Shown: positions 34,061 through 42,196, numbered from the stretch's first letter. The stretch is DNA of 64,000 nucleotides from JBQTII01 sp052387905 (GCA_052387905.1 JBQTIR010000036.1:1-64000), one strand, 5' to 3'. Numbers and translations are program-made. Notes: generated by a model not told the origin, from the letters alone.

Positions 34061-35476
34061 TCAGGGGTGCGTCATGCGCGTGACATCCAACGCGTCATCG
34101 AGGTCGGCCACAGAGATGCGGCCGGCTTCGACGTGACCGCGTTCGATCACCACGTCGCGAATCGTGCGGCGCGCCGTCACGGAGGCCTTGACGATCGCGG
34201 CGACCTCTTCGTAACCGAGGTAGCGGTTGAGCGGGGTCGCGATCGACGGTGAAGACTCCGCGAGTTCGCGGCAGTGCTCGACGTCGGCGACGATGCCGAT
34301 GATGCACCGCGTCGCGAACAGTCGGCTGACTGCTGCCAGCAGGCGGATCGAGCTGAGCAGGTTGCGGGCCATCATCGGCATCATGACGTTGAGTTCGAAG
34401 TTGCCGGCGGCGCCGCCGAAGGCAATCGCCGTGTCGTTGCCGATCACCTGCGCGCAGACCATCGAGACCGCTTCCGGGATCACCGGGTTGACCTTGCCCG
34501 GCATGATCGACGAGCCGGGTTGCAGGTCCGGCAGGGCGATCTCGCCTAGGCCGGCCCGCGGCCCGGAGCCCATCCACCGCAGGTCGGTGGCGATCTTGTG
34601 CAGCCCCACCGCCAGGGTGCGCAACTGCCCGGAAAGCTCGACCAGCCCGTCGCGCGCACCTTGGGCCTCGAAGTGGTTGCGGGCCTCGATCAGCGGCAGA
34701 CCGGTGACGCGCGCGAGCTCCGCGACGACCGCGGGGGAGAAACCGTCCGGGGTGTTGATGCCGGTGCCGACCGCCGTGCCGCCGAGCGGAAGTTCGGCGA
34801 CCCGGGGCAGGGTCGCGGTCAGCCGTTCGATGCCGTAGCGGACCTGCGCTGCGTAGCCGCCGAACTCCTGACCCAGCGTCACGGGCGTGGCGTCCATCAG
34901 ATGCGTGCGGCCGGCCTTGACCACCGTGGCGAACTCGGCGGACTTGCGTTCCAGCGCCGTGGACAGCTGGATCAATGCCGGGTTCAGGTCGCGGACGACG
35001 CCTTCGGTAGCCGCCAGGTGGATCGAGGTGGGGAACACGTCGTTGGAGGACTGCGAGGCGTTGACGTCGTCATTGGGGTGCACCGGTGCGCCCAGCCGTG
35101 CGCTCGCCAGGTGTGCGATGACCTCGTTGGCGTTCATGTTCGACGAGGTCCCCGACCCGGTCTGAAACACGTCGACCGGGAACTGCGCATCCCAGCGCCC
35201 GCTTGCGACCTCATCCGCCGCCGCCGCGATCGCCCCGGCCGTCGCCGGCTCCAGCACTCCGAGATCGGCGTTGACCCGCGCGGCCGCGGCCTTGATCAGC
35301 CCCAGCGCCCGGATGTGCGTAGGTTCGAGCCGCTCGCCGGAGATCGGGAAATTTTCCACTGCCCGCTGCGTCTGCGCCCCCCACTGCGCCGCCGCCGGAA
35401 CCCGGACCTCACCCATCGAGTCGCGCTCGACCCGCCAGTGCCTGTCTTGTGCGGCGTCACCCGTGTGCTCGTTCAT
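34061..35476 (-). CDS. fumC: Fumarate hydratase class II
   Basis: This oxygen-stable, iron-independent fumarase of the TCA cycle interconverts fumarate and malate. The 471-aa protein has QTGSGTSSNMNANEV, ASQSSNDVFPTS, KAGRTHLMDATPVTLGQEF and the signature GSSIMPGKVNP with the catalytic serine. ATG 35476 follows GGAGG. The long frame upstream is not coding and crosses palindromic repeats. A second, unrelated class I fumarase is encoded 8 kb away. The position relative to phoH2 and glpX matches Rv1098c. Confidence 0.96.
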   Translation of the reverse strand: MNEHTGDAAQDRHWRVERDSMGEVRVPAAAQWGAQTQRAVENFPISGERLEPTHIRALGLIKAAAARVNADLGVLEPATAGAIAAAADEVASGRWDAQFPVDVFQTGSGTSSNMNANEVIAHLASARLGAPVHPNDDVNASQSSNDVFPTSIHLAATEGVVRDLNPALIQLSTALERKSAEFATVVKAGRTHLMDATPVTLGQEFGGYAAQVRYGIERLTATLPRVAELPLGGTAVGTGINTPDGFSPAVVAELARVTGLPLIEARNHFEAQGARDGLVELSGQLRTLAVGLHKIATDLRWMGSGPRAGLGEIALPDLQPGSSIMPGKVNPVIPEAVSMVCAQVIGNDTAIAFGGAAGNFELNVMMPMMARNLLSSIRLLAAVSRLFATRCIIGIVADVEHCRELAESSPSIATPLNRYLGYEEVAAIVKASVTARRTIRDVVIERGHVEAGRISVADLDDALDVTRMTHP

Positions 35477-35514
35477 GCCGCCATCCTCCCCCGTCGCGCT
35501 CGGCTGGGCGCAAC

Positions 35515-35554
35515 GTCCGAAGGAGTGGTCGCTATTGCAGCCAGTTCTTCGGAC
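35515..35554 (+). repeat. REP-like 40-bp palindromic repeat, copy 4
   Basis: Starts GTCCGAAGGAGTGG, centre TCGCTATTGCAG, ends CCAGTTCTTCGGAC. It lies 39 bp upstream of fumC's start codon and is the first of a pair spaced 73 bp, to the left of the nuclease-like gene. Confidence 0.85.
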
Positions 35555-35587
35555 GTCGGGGACCGGGTGGGGGATGGGCTTGCGGAC

Positions 35588-35627
35588 GTCCGAAGGGAAG
35601 GTTGCTATTGCAGCCTCATCTTCGGAC
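35588..35627 (+). repeat. REP-like 40-bp palindromic repeat, copy 5
   Basis: Starts GTCCGAAGGGAAGG, centre TTGCTATTGCAG, ends CCTCATCTTCGGAC. Same orientation as copy 4, exactly 73 bp further. Several substitutions in the arms make it the most diverged clear copy. Confidence 0.8.
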
Positions 35628-35732
35628 ATTGCGCAGTCGCCGGTTATCCACAGGCGGCCGCGCGGCGTCGGTCTGTCCACAAGTTCGGCCCAGGGTGGTG
35701 TGAGGGGCCGTCGGTGCTTGCAATATCGGCTC

Positions 35733-36686
35733 GTGGACATCTCATCTCACGCCGTGCGACGGATTGTTCGGCGCCGCCGCATCGAAGCACTCGCAGCGTC
35801 CCAGGGCGGCGTGCTCAGTCGCCGCCAGTTGTATGGGTTCGGGCTCGTGCGCGGCGAGGTGCGTGCAGAGATCAGAGCTGGTCGGTGGCGCCGGTTCGGG
35901 CGCCACACCATCCGGGTCGCCGTCGGCGACGAGCGCACCGCGCTTCTGTGGCGGGCGATCTTCGAAGTCGGGCCGCCAGCAGCGTTGGACGGAGTGACGG
36001 CACTCGTGGCCGCCGGCCTTCGCGGCGTCAACGAGGACGCGATCCATGTGGCCGTCCCGAAATCGGCCCGCCCGCGGCGATGTCCAGGCGTGGTAGTCCA
36101 CGAGACGCGACGGTACGAGCACAGCTCGGTCGTCGACGAGGGCATTGCGTGCATGCGGCCCGCCACGGCCGCCGTGCATGCGGCGCTGTGGGCTCGAACC
36201 GATCGCGAGGCCGTGCTCTTCGTCATCGCCGGCGCCCAGCAGCGGTTGTTCTCGCCAGAGGAGTTCGGCGAGGAGGTCGCCAAAATCCGGCGAGACCGGC
36301 GTCGACGGTTGTTGCGGTCGTTGTACGGCGATATTGCCGGTGGCATCGAAGCGATTGGCGAGCGGGATTTTGCGGCGCTTTGCGCGCAGCGAGGGTTTCC
36401 GGAGCCGACGCGTCAGGTCCGTCGTCGAGCTGTGTCCGGTATCTGGATCTACGACACGGTGTGGGAGACGTTCGGGGTGACCGTCGAAATCAATGGCGTG
36501 CAACACCTCGACCCTGAGCGGGCGATGAAGGACGCGTTGAAGCAGAACGCCGCGACGCTCGACGGATACATCGTGCTTCAAGTTCCCAATCTCGCGCTGC
36601 GCGTGGACCCGGAGCCCTTCTTGGATCAGGTGGCCTCAGCGTTGCGTCGCGGAGGTTGGGCCGGGCCGCTCGCTGCATCGGCGTAG
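35733..36686 (+). CDS. AbiEi/DUF559-like protein: winged-helix plus Vsr-like nuclease fold
   Basis: The 317-aa protein has an N-terminal segment AASQGGVLSRRQLYGFGLVRGEVRAEIRAG (in two parts a helix-turn-helix like the AbiEi antitoxin). The middle region has VDEGIACMRPATAAVHAALWA, and the C-terminal domain reads SGIWIYDTVWETFGVTVEINGVQHL, resembling the Vsr/DUF559 PD-(D/E)XK fold. Proteins of this plan are abundant and scattered in actinobacteria; function is unproven, perhaps DNA repair or a toxin-antitoxin/phage-defence role. GTG 35733 fits. It is bracketed on both sides by pairs of palindromic repeats, which suggests acquisition as a unit. Confidence 0.7.
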   Translation: MDISSHAVRRIVRRRRIEALAASQGGVLSRRQLYGFGLVRGEVRAEIRAGRWRRFGRHTIRVAVGDERTALLWRAIFEVGPPAALDGVTALVAAGLRGVNEDAIHVAVPKSARPRRCPGVVVHETRRYEHSSVVDEGIACMRPATAAVHAALWARTDREAVLFVIAGAQQRLFSPEEFGEEVAKIRRDRRRRLLRSLYGDIAGGIEAIGERDFAALCAQRGFPEPTRQVRRRAVSGIWIYDTVWETFGVTVEINGVQHLDPERAMKDALKQNAATLDGYIVLQVPNLALRVDPEPFLDQVASALRRGGWAGPLAASA

Positions 36687-36701
36687 GAAAAAGACCGAGA
36701 C

Positions 36702-36741
36702 GTCCGAAGGAACGGTCGTAATAGCAGCCACTTCTTCGGAC
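36702..36741 (+). repeat. REP-like 40-bp palindromic repeat, copy 6
   Basis: Starts GTCCGAAGGAACGG, centre TCGTAATAGCAG, ends CCACTTCTTCGGAC. The six central bases read opposite to copies 1, 2, 4 and 5. It lies 16 bp after the stop of the nuclease-like gene. A preceding GACCGAGAC is shared with copy 7. Confidence 0.85.
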
Positions 36742-36774
36742 GTCATCAGCATTCGGGCTGATCGAGACCGAGAC

Positions 36775-36814
36775 GTCCGAAGGAACGGTCGCAATAGCAG
36801 CCACTTCTTCGGAC
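36775..36814 (+). repeat. REP-like 40-bp palindromic repeat, copy 7
   Basis: Nearly identical to copy 6, with the same left flank GACCGAGAC and a 73-bp period, so the two are a recent tandem duplication. A GATGACGT-like inner spacer with a small hairpin (GCATTCGGGCTGATC) lies between them. Confidence 0.85.
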
Positions 36815-36854
36815 GCTACGCGGGGGAAGTCGGACGCTGCGCGCAGAACGCGAA

Positions 36855-36888
36855 CGCGCCCGGCCCCGCGCGTGGCGGGACCGGGCGC
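36855..36888 (-). terminator. Bidirectional terminator between the nuclease-like gene and pckG
   Basis: A 14-bp stem with one mismatch (36855-36868 with 36875-36888, starting GCGCCCGG) encloses a 6-nt loop, 57 nt past the pckG stop codon. The two genes converge here. Confidence 0.7.
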
Positions 36889-36944
36889 ATCAAGTGTGCA
36901 GGTTGTGCCGGGCGCCAGGTGGAAGCTCGGCGCTGGGAAGGCGG

Positions 36945-38783
36945 CTACTCCGCGGAGGCCTCCAAGGCGGCGGTGACGCGGTTGTGAGCTTCCCAGATCT
37001 CCTTGGGCAGGCCCTTGAACTGCGCCAGGTGCTCCTCGCGATGGCCCATCTCCTGCTGCCAACGGGCCGTATCGATGGTCAGCAGGGTGTTCAGGTCCTC
37101 CGCCGAGATGTCGACGCCGGTCAGGTCAAGCTCGTCCGCGGTCGGGATGATGCCGACCGGGGTCTGACGACCAGTCACCTCGCCGTTCTTGAGCTGCATG
37201 AGCCAGAGCAACGGGCGCAGGTTGTCGCGGTAGCCGGGCCACAGGAAGCGGCCGTCGTCCCCGCGCTGGAACCAGTTCACGTGGGCAAAGATCGGCTTCT
37301 CGACCGCGGCTCCCACGATCTTGAGCCAGTGCGCGGCGTAATCGGCCTCAGGGTAGGACATGAACGGGCGCATCGACATCGGGTCGTAGCGCAGCACGCC
37401 TTCCTTGCCCTCGGCGGCGGAGGTAGCCTCCGCGCCCAGGGTCAGGCCGTCATAGACGCCTTCGGCGACATCGGTGATCGCCCGGATCAGCGGCTCGCGG
37501 TCCCGGGTCCGGCCACCGAAGATGATGCCGTCGATCGGCACGCCCTTCGGGTCCTCGAAGTCGCTGGCAATGTTGGGCACCTTCGACAGCGTGGTGGTGA
37601 AGCGGCTGTTCGGGTGCGCCCAGGGCGAGGTGTCGCCGGCCTCACGGTCGGCGATCGGGTTGCCCTTCCAGTCCAGCCAGCCCGTGACGTCGGCGGGCGG
37701 GGCCGGGGTGCGGCCCTCCCACCAGACTTCCTGCGTGGTGGGGTTGTAGGCGATGTTGGTGAAGATCGCGCCGGAGCCGGGCTCGATCGAGCCGAGAGCG
37801 GTCGGGTTCGTGGACTCGTTGGTGTCCTTCGCGACGCCGAACACGCCGTACTCGGGGTTGATCGCGTAGAGCTTGCCGTCGGTCTTGTCGACCCAGAGCC
37901 ACGCGATGTCGTCGCCGTAGAACTCGACGTGGTAGCGGTCGCCCAGGTCATCCGGGGCCAGCATCATCGCGAGGTTCGTCTTGCCCGACGCCGAGGGGAA
38001 GCCACCGCAGATGTGGTACTTGCGGCCGGTCGCCTTGTCGGTGATCCCGATCAGCATGAACTGCTCGGAGAGGAACTCACCCGAGGCCCAGCCGTCGTAC
38101 GCGGCCTGGCGCAGGCCGTGCGCGATCTTGCCGAGCAGCGCGTTGCCGCCGTAGGACGAGCCGTAGTGCAAGATCGTGCGCTCGTCGGCGACGGTGACGA
38201 AGTACCGCTGGTCGTCGGGGGTGCCCTGGCCGAGGTTGGGCAGGTCACCGGTGACGTGCACGGCGCGCACGAAGCTGTTCGGGTCGGCGAGGGAGTCGAT
38301 GTAGTCCACGCCGACGCGCGCCATCCGGATCATGTGCAGCACGACGGGGCGGCAGTCGGTGAGCTCGACGCCGGCGGCGAAGCGCTCCAGCGGGGAACCG
38401 GGCTGCGCCATCAGATACGGGATCACATACATGGTCTTGCCGGCGGAGGCGCCCGCCATCTGCTTCTTCTGCAGTGCGGTCATCTCAGCGGCGTCGCGCC
38501 AGTTGTTGTACGTGCCGGCGTCCGAGGCCCTGTTCGTCGCGACAATCGTGCGCTCCTCGGAGCGCGCGGTGTCCTTGTGGTAGCTGCGGGAGTAATACAG
38601 CCCCTCACCCGCGGGCTCGATCTCGCCGGCGGCCAGCGCCTCGGCGATCAACCGCGCGTCGTCAGAGGCGGACACCACCTCGACACGGGCAGCCCCGGTC
38701 AGCTCTGCCCAGTACTTGACGTACTCGCGGACGTGGGAGTTCTTGAGCCCGGCTGCGTCCAACGCAGCGTCGACATCTGCCAC
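36945..38783 (-). CDS. pckG: Phosphoenolpyruvate carboxykinase (GTP)
   Basis: The enzyme converts oxaloacetate and GTP to PEP, CO2 and GDP (gluconeogenesis). Visible blocks are YYSRSYHKDTARSEERT, GKTMYVIPYLM, the P-loop FPSASGKTNLAMM (about residues 262-274), FYGDDIAWLWVDK, INPEYGVFGVAKDTN and PFMSYPEADYAAHWL. The usual reactive Cys in the P-loop (FPSACGKTN) is Ser here. GTG 38783 gives 612 aa, close to the usual length and to a plausible family N-terminus; ATG 38840 would give 631 aa. It is transcribed toward a repeat cluster and terminator. Confidence 0.92.
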   Translation of the reverse strand: MADVDAALDAAGLKNSHVREYVKYWAELTGAARVEVVSASDDARLIAEALAAGEIEPAGEGLYYSRSYHKDTARSEERTIVATNRASDAGTYNNWRDAAEMTALQKKQMAGASAGKTMYVIPYLMAQPGSPLERFAAGVELTDCRPVVLHMIRMARVGVDYIDSLADPNSFVRAVHVTGDLPNLGQGTPDDQRYFVTVADERTILHYGSSYGGNALLGKIAHGLRQAAYDGWASGEFLSEQFMLIGITDKATGRKYHICGGFPSASGKTNLAMMLAPDDLGDRYHVEFYGDDIAWLWVDKTDGKLYAINPEYGVFGVAKDTNESTNPTALGSIEPGSGAIFTNIAYNPTTQEVWWEGRTPAPPADVTGWLDWKGNPIADREAGDTSPWAHPNSRFTTTLSKVPNIASDFEDPKGVPIDGIIFGGRTRDREPLIRAITDVAEGVYDGLTLGAEATSAAEGKEGVLRYDPMSMRPFMSYPEADYAAHWLKIVGAAVEKPIFAHVNWFQRGDDGRFLWPGYRDNLRPLLWLMQLKNGEVTGRQTPVGIIPTADELDLTGVDISAEDLNTLLTIDTARWQQEMGHREEHLAQFKGLPKEIWEAHNRVTAALEASAE

Positions 38784-39117
38784 CGTGTTCAGCTCTCTTT
38801 CGAGTAAGCGGTCGCGCCTGCACCGCCAAGCCTGCGTCATCGCAGAGTGGCGTGAGTTCGTGTGTGCTGGTCAGGGTAGGAGACGGCGCCATGTGTTACG
38901 GCGCCGGGTCCGGCGGCTCACAGGGGGCCGGGTTCCCGTACTGCCGTTCGACCTCACGAGTGCGCGCTCATGGCCGACGGCAACGACCGACGACAGCGGT
39001 GGCGCGGCCGGTCAGGCCCCTAAGGATACCGGCCCCGTAGGGGTGCTCCGACCTGCGGAGATCGCTCCAAGCGACGACACGCGGCGCACGGGCGCCGGGC
39101 GGGCGCCGGGCGGGGAA
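38784..39117. other. Gap upstream of pckG
   Basis: These 334 bp separate the kinase gene's stop from pckG, both on the minus strand, and probably include the pckG promoter and leader. I see a GGCGCC pair (38885-38890 and 38900-38905) and G/C-rich direct repeats (GGGCGCCGGGCGGGCGCCGGGCG, in part) near 39088-39115. No gene is supported. Confidence 0.3.
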
Positions 39118-40047
39118 TCAACGCCGCACACCGGCCGACGGGCGGGGGTGGTCGGGCGCACGGCGCCGGCCCTTCGGCAGGAAGCCCGCGAGCACCGGTC
39201 GGGGCAAAGTCGCGAGCATCGGCTCGATGAGGCCGGCCAGCTCGGCAGCGGTCGGTCGTGCGGCGGGATCAGGCTCGAGGCAGCTCAAGATCGCCGTGGC
39301 AAAGGCGGGTGGCACGGACTTGTGCAGCGGCGCCGGCCGGACGCCAAGTTGAGGCCAGGCCTGTTCCGCAGGCGCGTCGGCACCGCCGGAACCGCGGGGG
39401 AAGGGTGCGGATCCGCTGACGGCTTCGTAGAGGGTTGCGCCCACCCCCCAGACGTCGGCCGGCGCCCCTATCGGCGCAGGACGGCCAGGAGTGCACTGCT
39501 CCGGCGCCATGTACGCGTCCGTGCCGACCGGCTCGTCCAGCCGGGCGGCCTGCTCCGTGGTGCGGGCGATGGACAGGTCGATGAGTCGTGGCGGCGAGCC
39601 CATGACGATGTTCGACGGCTTGATGTCCAGATGCACGATGTCCTTGGCCGCCATGTAGTGGGCCACCGAACACAGCTCCAGCGTCAGCGGGAGGGATTGC
39701 TCCAGCGGGAGCGGGCCGTAGCGGCGTAGCAGGGTCGACAGTCGCGGCCCATCCAGGAACTCCAGCACCAGGTGGGGTCGATCGCCGTCGCTGACGAGGT
39801 CGAAACACCGCACCAGCGACGGGTGACCGAGCCGGGCGCCGTGCTCGGCCTCCCGCACCAGCGCTCGCAGCGCACGCGCATCGGTCACGAAGTCCGGCCG
39901 CAAGATCTTCACCACGGCCGGCGAGAAGAGGGTCTCGTCCCAAACGAGGTACGCCTCGAAGCGGATGCCGCCGCCGAGGCGGCGCACCGCGAGGCGCCCG
40001 GGCACGATCTCCTCGCCCTCGGTGAAATTCCATGTCGACGAACCCAT
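39118..40047 (-). CDS. Soluble Hanks-type serine/threonine protein kinase
   Basis: The 309-aa kinase domain protein has Lys47 (VVKILRPD), Glu66 (REAEHGARL), catalytic loop HLDIKPSN (Asp141), an Mg2+ site DLS in place of DFG (Asp157), APEQ (181-184) and a C-terminal lobe with DVWGVGATLYEAVSG. The Gly-rich loop reads GGGIRFEAY. It lacks a transmembrane helix and an extracellular sensor, unlike PknB-type kinases. ATG 40047 marks the start MGSSTWNFTEGEE. It is divergent from the acidic secreted protein and two-component genes, which may be its regulatory neighbours. Confidence 0.88.
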   Translation of the reverse strand: MGSSTWNFTEGEEIVPGRLAVRRLGGGIRFEAYLVWDETLFSPAVVKILRPDFVTDARALRALVREAEHGARLGHPSLVRCFDLVSDGDRPHLVLEFLDGPRLSTLLRRYGPLPLEQSLPLTLELCSVAHYMAAKDIVHLDIKPSNIVMGSPPRLIDLSIARTTEQAARLDEPVGTDAYMAPEQCTPGRPAPIGAPADVWGVGATLYEAVSGSAPFPRGSGGADAPAEQAWPQLGVRPAPLHKSVPPAFATAILSCLEPDPAARPTAAELAGLIEPMLATLPRPVLAGFLPKGRRRAPDHPRPSAGVRR

Positions 40048-40134
40048 CGCCACCGCCCCCGTCTGCGTGTCGCTTCCCCGCCTGCGTCCTGGCGACCAGA
40101 CTCTCACCGGCGACTGAGATCGTGATGATGCCGC

Positions 40135-40152
40135 GATGAGAAGAATCTCATC
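40135..40152. promoter_or_regulatory. Inverted repeat GATGAG-N6-CTCATC before the acidic protein/two-component operon
   Basis: GATGAG (40135-40140) and CTCATC (40147-40152) with a 6-nt AAGAAT spacer lie 43 nt before the start codon at 40195. The same repeat with the same spacing occurs at 43562-43579 before the second acidic protein gene. It is a good candidate for the binding site of the response regulator encoded between them. Confidence 0.5.
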
Positions 40153-40194
40153 GCCGCCTCATCACGGTCTCCGGGGCGAGGGAGAGGGTCGCGT

Positions 40195-40728
40195 ATGCGT
40201 TCCACGTTCCTCGCCCTCGCGGCCGCGGCTGCGTGTGTGGCAGGCGTCCTGACCGCGGTGGTCGCCGGCGATTCGGGCGAAGTGCCCGACCTGGGCAACC
40301 CCATCGTGCTCCAGTCACCGATCGCCGCCGCCAGTGAGCCCGCGGCGTCATCGGTGAGTCCGAGACCTGGGCGCACCCAGGACCCCACCGGCCGGGGACC
40401 GGGAGATTCCTCGGCGACGGACGCTCCATCGCCGAGGGAGAAGCCCCTCGACGCCGATGGCGGGTCCGCGCCGACGAAGCCGCCCACGAAGGCGACGGCT
40501 CCGCCACCGCCGGAGCCGCGGGTCACCCCCGTCCCCGAAGAATCTCCGACACCGACGCGCATCCCGTCTCCGGTCTGCACCGTCCGCGGCGGCGAGGCCG
40601 ACGACCGGGGCGACGACGACGGGGAGGACGACGACCGGGAGGACGACGACCGGGAGGATGACGACCGGGAGGACGACGACCGTAGCTGTGGCGAGGCCAG
40701 GCAGGGTTCGAACGCGGATGACGACTGA
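40195..40728 (+). CDS. Small secreted protein with Asp-rich EDDDR repeats
   Basis: The 177-aa protein has a signal peptide or N-terminal anchor (MRSTFLALAAAAACVAGVLTAVVA) and a Ser/Pro/Thr-rich middle. The C-terminal acidic segment has four EDDDR repeats (residues 144-163), enclosed by Cys128 and Cys165, which may form a disulfide. An acidic loop of this kind could bind metal cations. The repeat is also exact at DNA level (15-bp units, 40627-40686). It is the first gene of a likely operon with the histidine kinase, which it overlaps by 11 nt, so a sensing or signalling role is likely. Confidence 0.75.
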   Translation: MRSTFLALAAAAACVAGVLTAVVAGDSGEVPDLGNPIVLQSPIAAASEPAASSVSPRPGRTQDPTGRGPGDSSATDAPSPREKPLDADGGSAPTKPPTKATAPPPPEPRVTPVPEESPTPTRIPSPVCTVRGGEADDRGDDDGEDDDREDDDREDDDREDDDRSCGEARQGSNADDD

Positions 40729-42196
40729 GCGCCGGTACCGCCTGCGCGCACCGCGCTCAGTGCGCGTGCGGATCCTCGCGTGGGTGCTCGCCCTGACGGC
40801 CTTCGCGCTTGTCGGTGCGGGCGGCGCGTTTTACTTGGTGGAACAGGCGCGGGCGGATCAACGATTGGCGGACTCGCTGGCGCAGGAGGTCTCCGAGTTC
40901 GACGCCTTCGCCCGCGAAGGGGTCGACCCCCGGACCGGGTCGGCGTTCTCGTCCGCATCCCGGCTCCTGGAGGTTGCGCTGGGTCGCAGCGTGCCGGATG
41001 AACACCAGGCCCTGATCGCGTTCATTGGCGGCCGGCCGGTCTTCGTCCAGGGCGCCGGCGTGAACGCGCTGACGGGCTCGCCCGAGTTCATCGCCGCGGT
41101 GAACGCGCTCACGCTCGGTGGGTCGGACACGGTCGACGTCGCAGGCTCGGAGGTCCGTTTCGGGGTCAAGCAGGTCACCGGGGCGAGCGACTCCGGGTCG
41201 TTCGTCGTCGTGGGGTTCTCTGACGACGAACGGGCAGAACTCACCGATGCCTTCCGCACCTACCTGGTGGTTGCCGCCGCCGCATTGCTGGCCGTCGCGC
41301 TGGTCGCTTGGTCGGTGTCCGGGCGACTTCTCCGCCCGTTGCGAGACCTGAGGGTGACTGCAAATCAGATCAGTCACAGTGATCTGACCCGGCGGATCGA
41401 GGTCTCGGGAACGGACGATATTTCCGACCTGGCTCGGACGTTCAACGCCATGGTGGGACGGCTTGAGGACTCGTTCGCCACCCAACGCCGGTTCCTCGAC
41501 GACGCTGGGCACGAGTTGCGGACCCCGATCACGATCGTGCGTGGGCACCTGGAGCTGATGGATGCCGCCGACACCACCGATGTCGCGGCCACCCGGGATC
41601 TGGTGATCGACGAGCTGGACCGGATGAGCAGGCTCATCGACGACCTCGTCGTGCTCGCGCGGGCCGAGCGACCGGACTTCCTGCGCATCCAGACCGTGGA
41701 CCTCGGTGCGCTCACCGATGACCTGCTCGACAAGGTGCGGGGACTCGGAGACCGGAAGTGGCACCTGGACGCACGCGCCGAAGCCGAGGTGCAGGCGGAC
41801 TCGCAGCGCCTGACCCAGGCCGTGGTGCAACTCGCGGCCAACGCGGTCCGGCACACCGTCGGCGGCGGAACGGTCGCTGTGGGCTCCGCTGTCAGCGGTG
41901 GCTGGGCCCGGCTCTGGGTCAGGGACGACGGTCCCGGCATCGACCCAGCCGACCACGAGCGGATCTTTGAACGGTTCGAGCGGGGAGAGAACGCGAGTTC
42001 GGACGGAGCGGGGCTGGGCCTGTCGATCGTGCGAGCGATCGCCACCGCACACGACGGGTGCGTGTCGGTGGAGCAGGCCGCCGCCTACGGTGGCCGGACG
42101 GGCGCGGTCTTCGTGCTCGAGTTGCCAGCCACGGCAGCGGCCGCCGAACCCTCGGGCGTACCGGTGCCCCGCAGTGCAGGGAGTGAGTTCCGCTGA
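40718..42196 (+). CDS. Sensor histidine kinase with HAMP domain
   Basis: The 492-aa kinase has TM1 at about residues 18-41, an extracytoplasmic sensor of about 140 residues and TM2 at 182-201. A HAMP domain follows (about 202-254). The dimerisation domain carries His265 in HELRTPITIVRGHLEL, and the ATPase domain has N-box QLAANAVRHT, G1 DDGPGI and G2 GAGLGLSIV. It belongs to the EnvZ/MprB-like group. The ATG overlaps the preceding gene by 11 nt, and the response regulator follows directly. The signal may be metal or envelope stress, given the acidic partner proteins. Confidence 0.93.
   Translation: MTTERRYRLRAPRSVRVRILAWVLALTAFALVGAGGAFYLVEQARADQRLADSLAQEVSEFDAFAREGVDPRTGSAFSSASRLLEVALGRSVPDEHQALIAFIGGRPVFVQGAGVNALTGSPEFIAAVNALTLGGSDTVDVAGSEVRFGVKQVTGASDSGSFVVVGFSDDERAELTDAFRTYLVVAAAALLAVALVAWSVSGRLLRPLRDLRVTANQISHSDLTRRIEVSGTDDISDLARTFNAMVGRLEDSFATQRRFLDDAGHELRTPITIVRGHLELMDAADTTDVAATRDLVIDELDRMSRLIDDLVVLARAERPDFLRIQTVDLGALTDDLLDKVRGLGDRKWHLDARAEAEVQADSQRLTQAVVQLAANAVRHTVGGGTVAVGSAVSGGWARLWVRDDGPGIDPADHERIFERFERGENASSDGAGLGLSIVRAIATAHDGCVSVEQAAAYGGRTGAVFVLELPATAAAAEPSGVPVPRSAGSEFR

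Noticed and set aside
34061..35740. Extended fumarase start at 35740
   Set aside because: The extra 88 codons translate palindromic repeats and promoter DNA. ATG 35476 has GGAGG and the family N-terminus.
17051..36814. CRISPR array
   Set aside because: The repeats are palindromic and of uniform 40-bp length, but they occur singly or in pairs at distant sites without regular spacers or cas genes.
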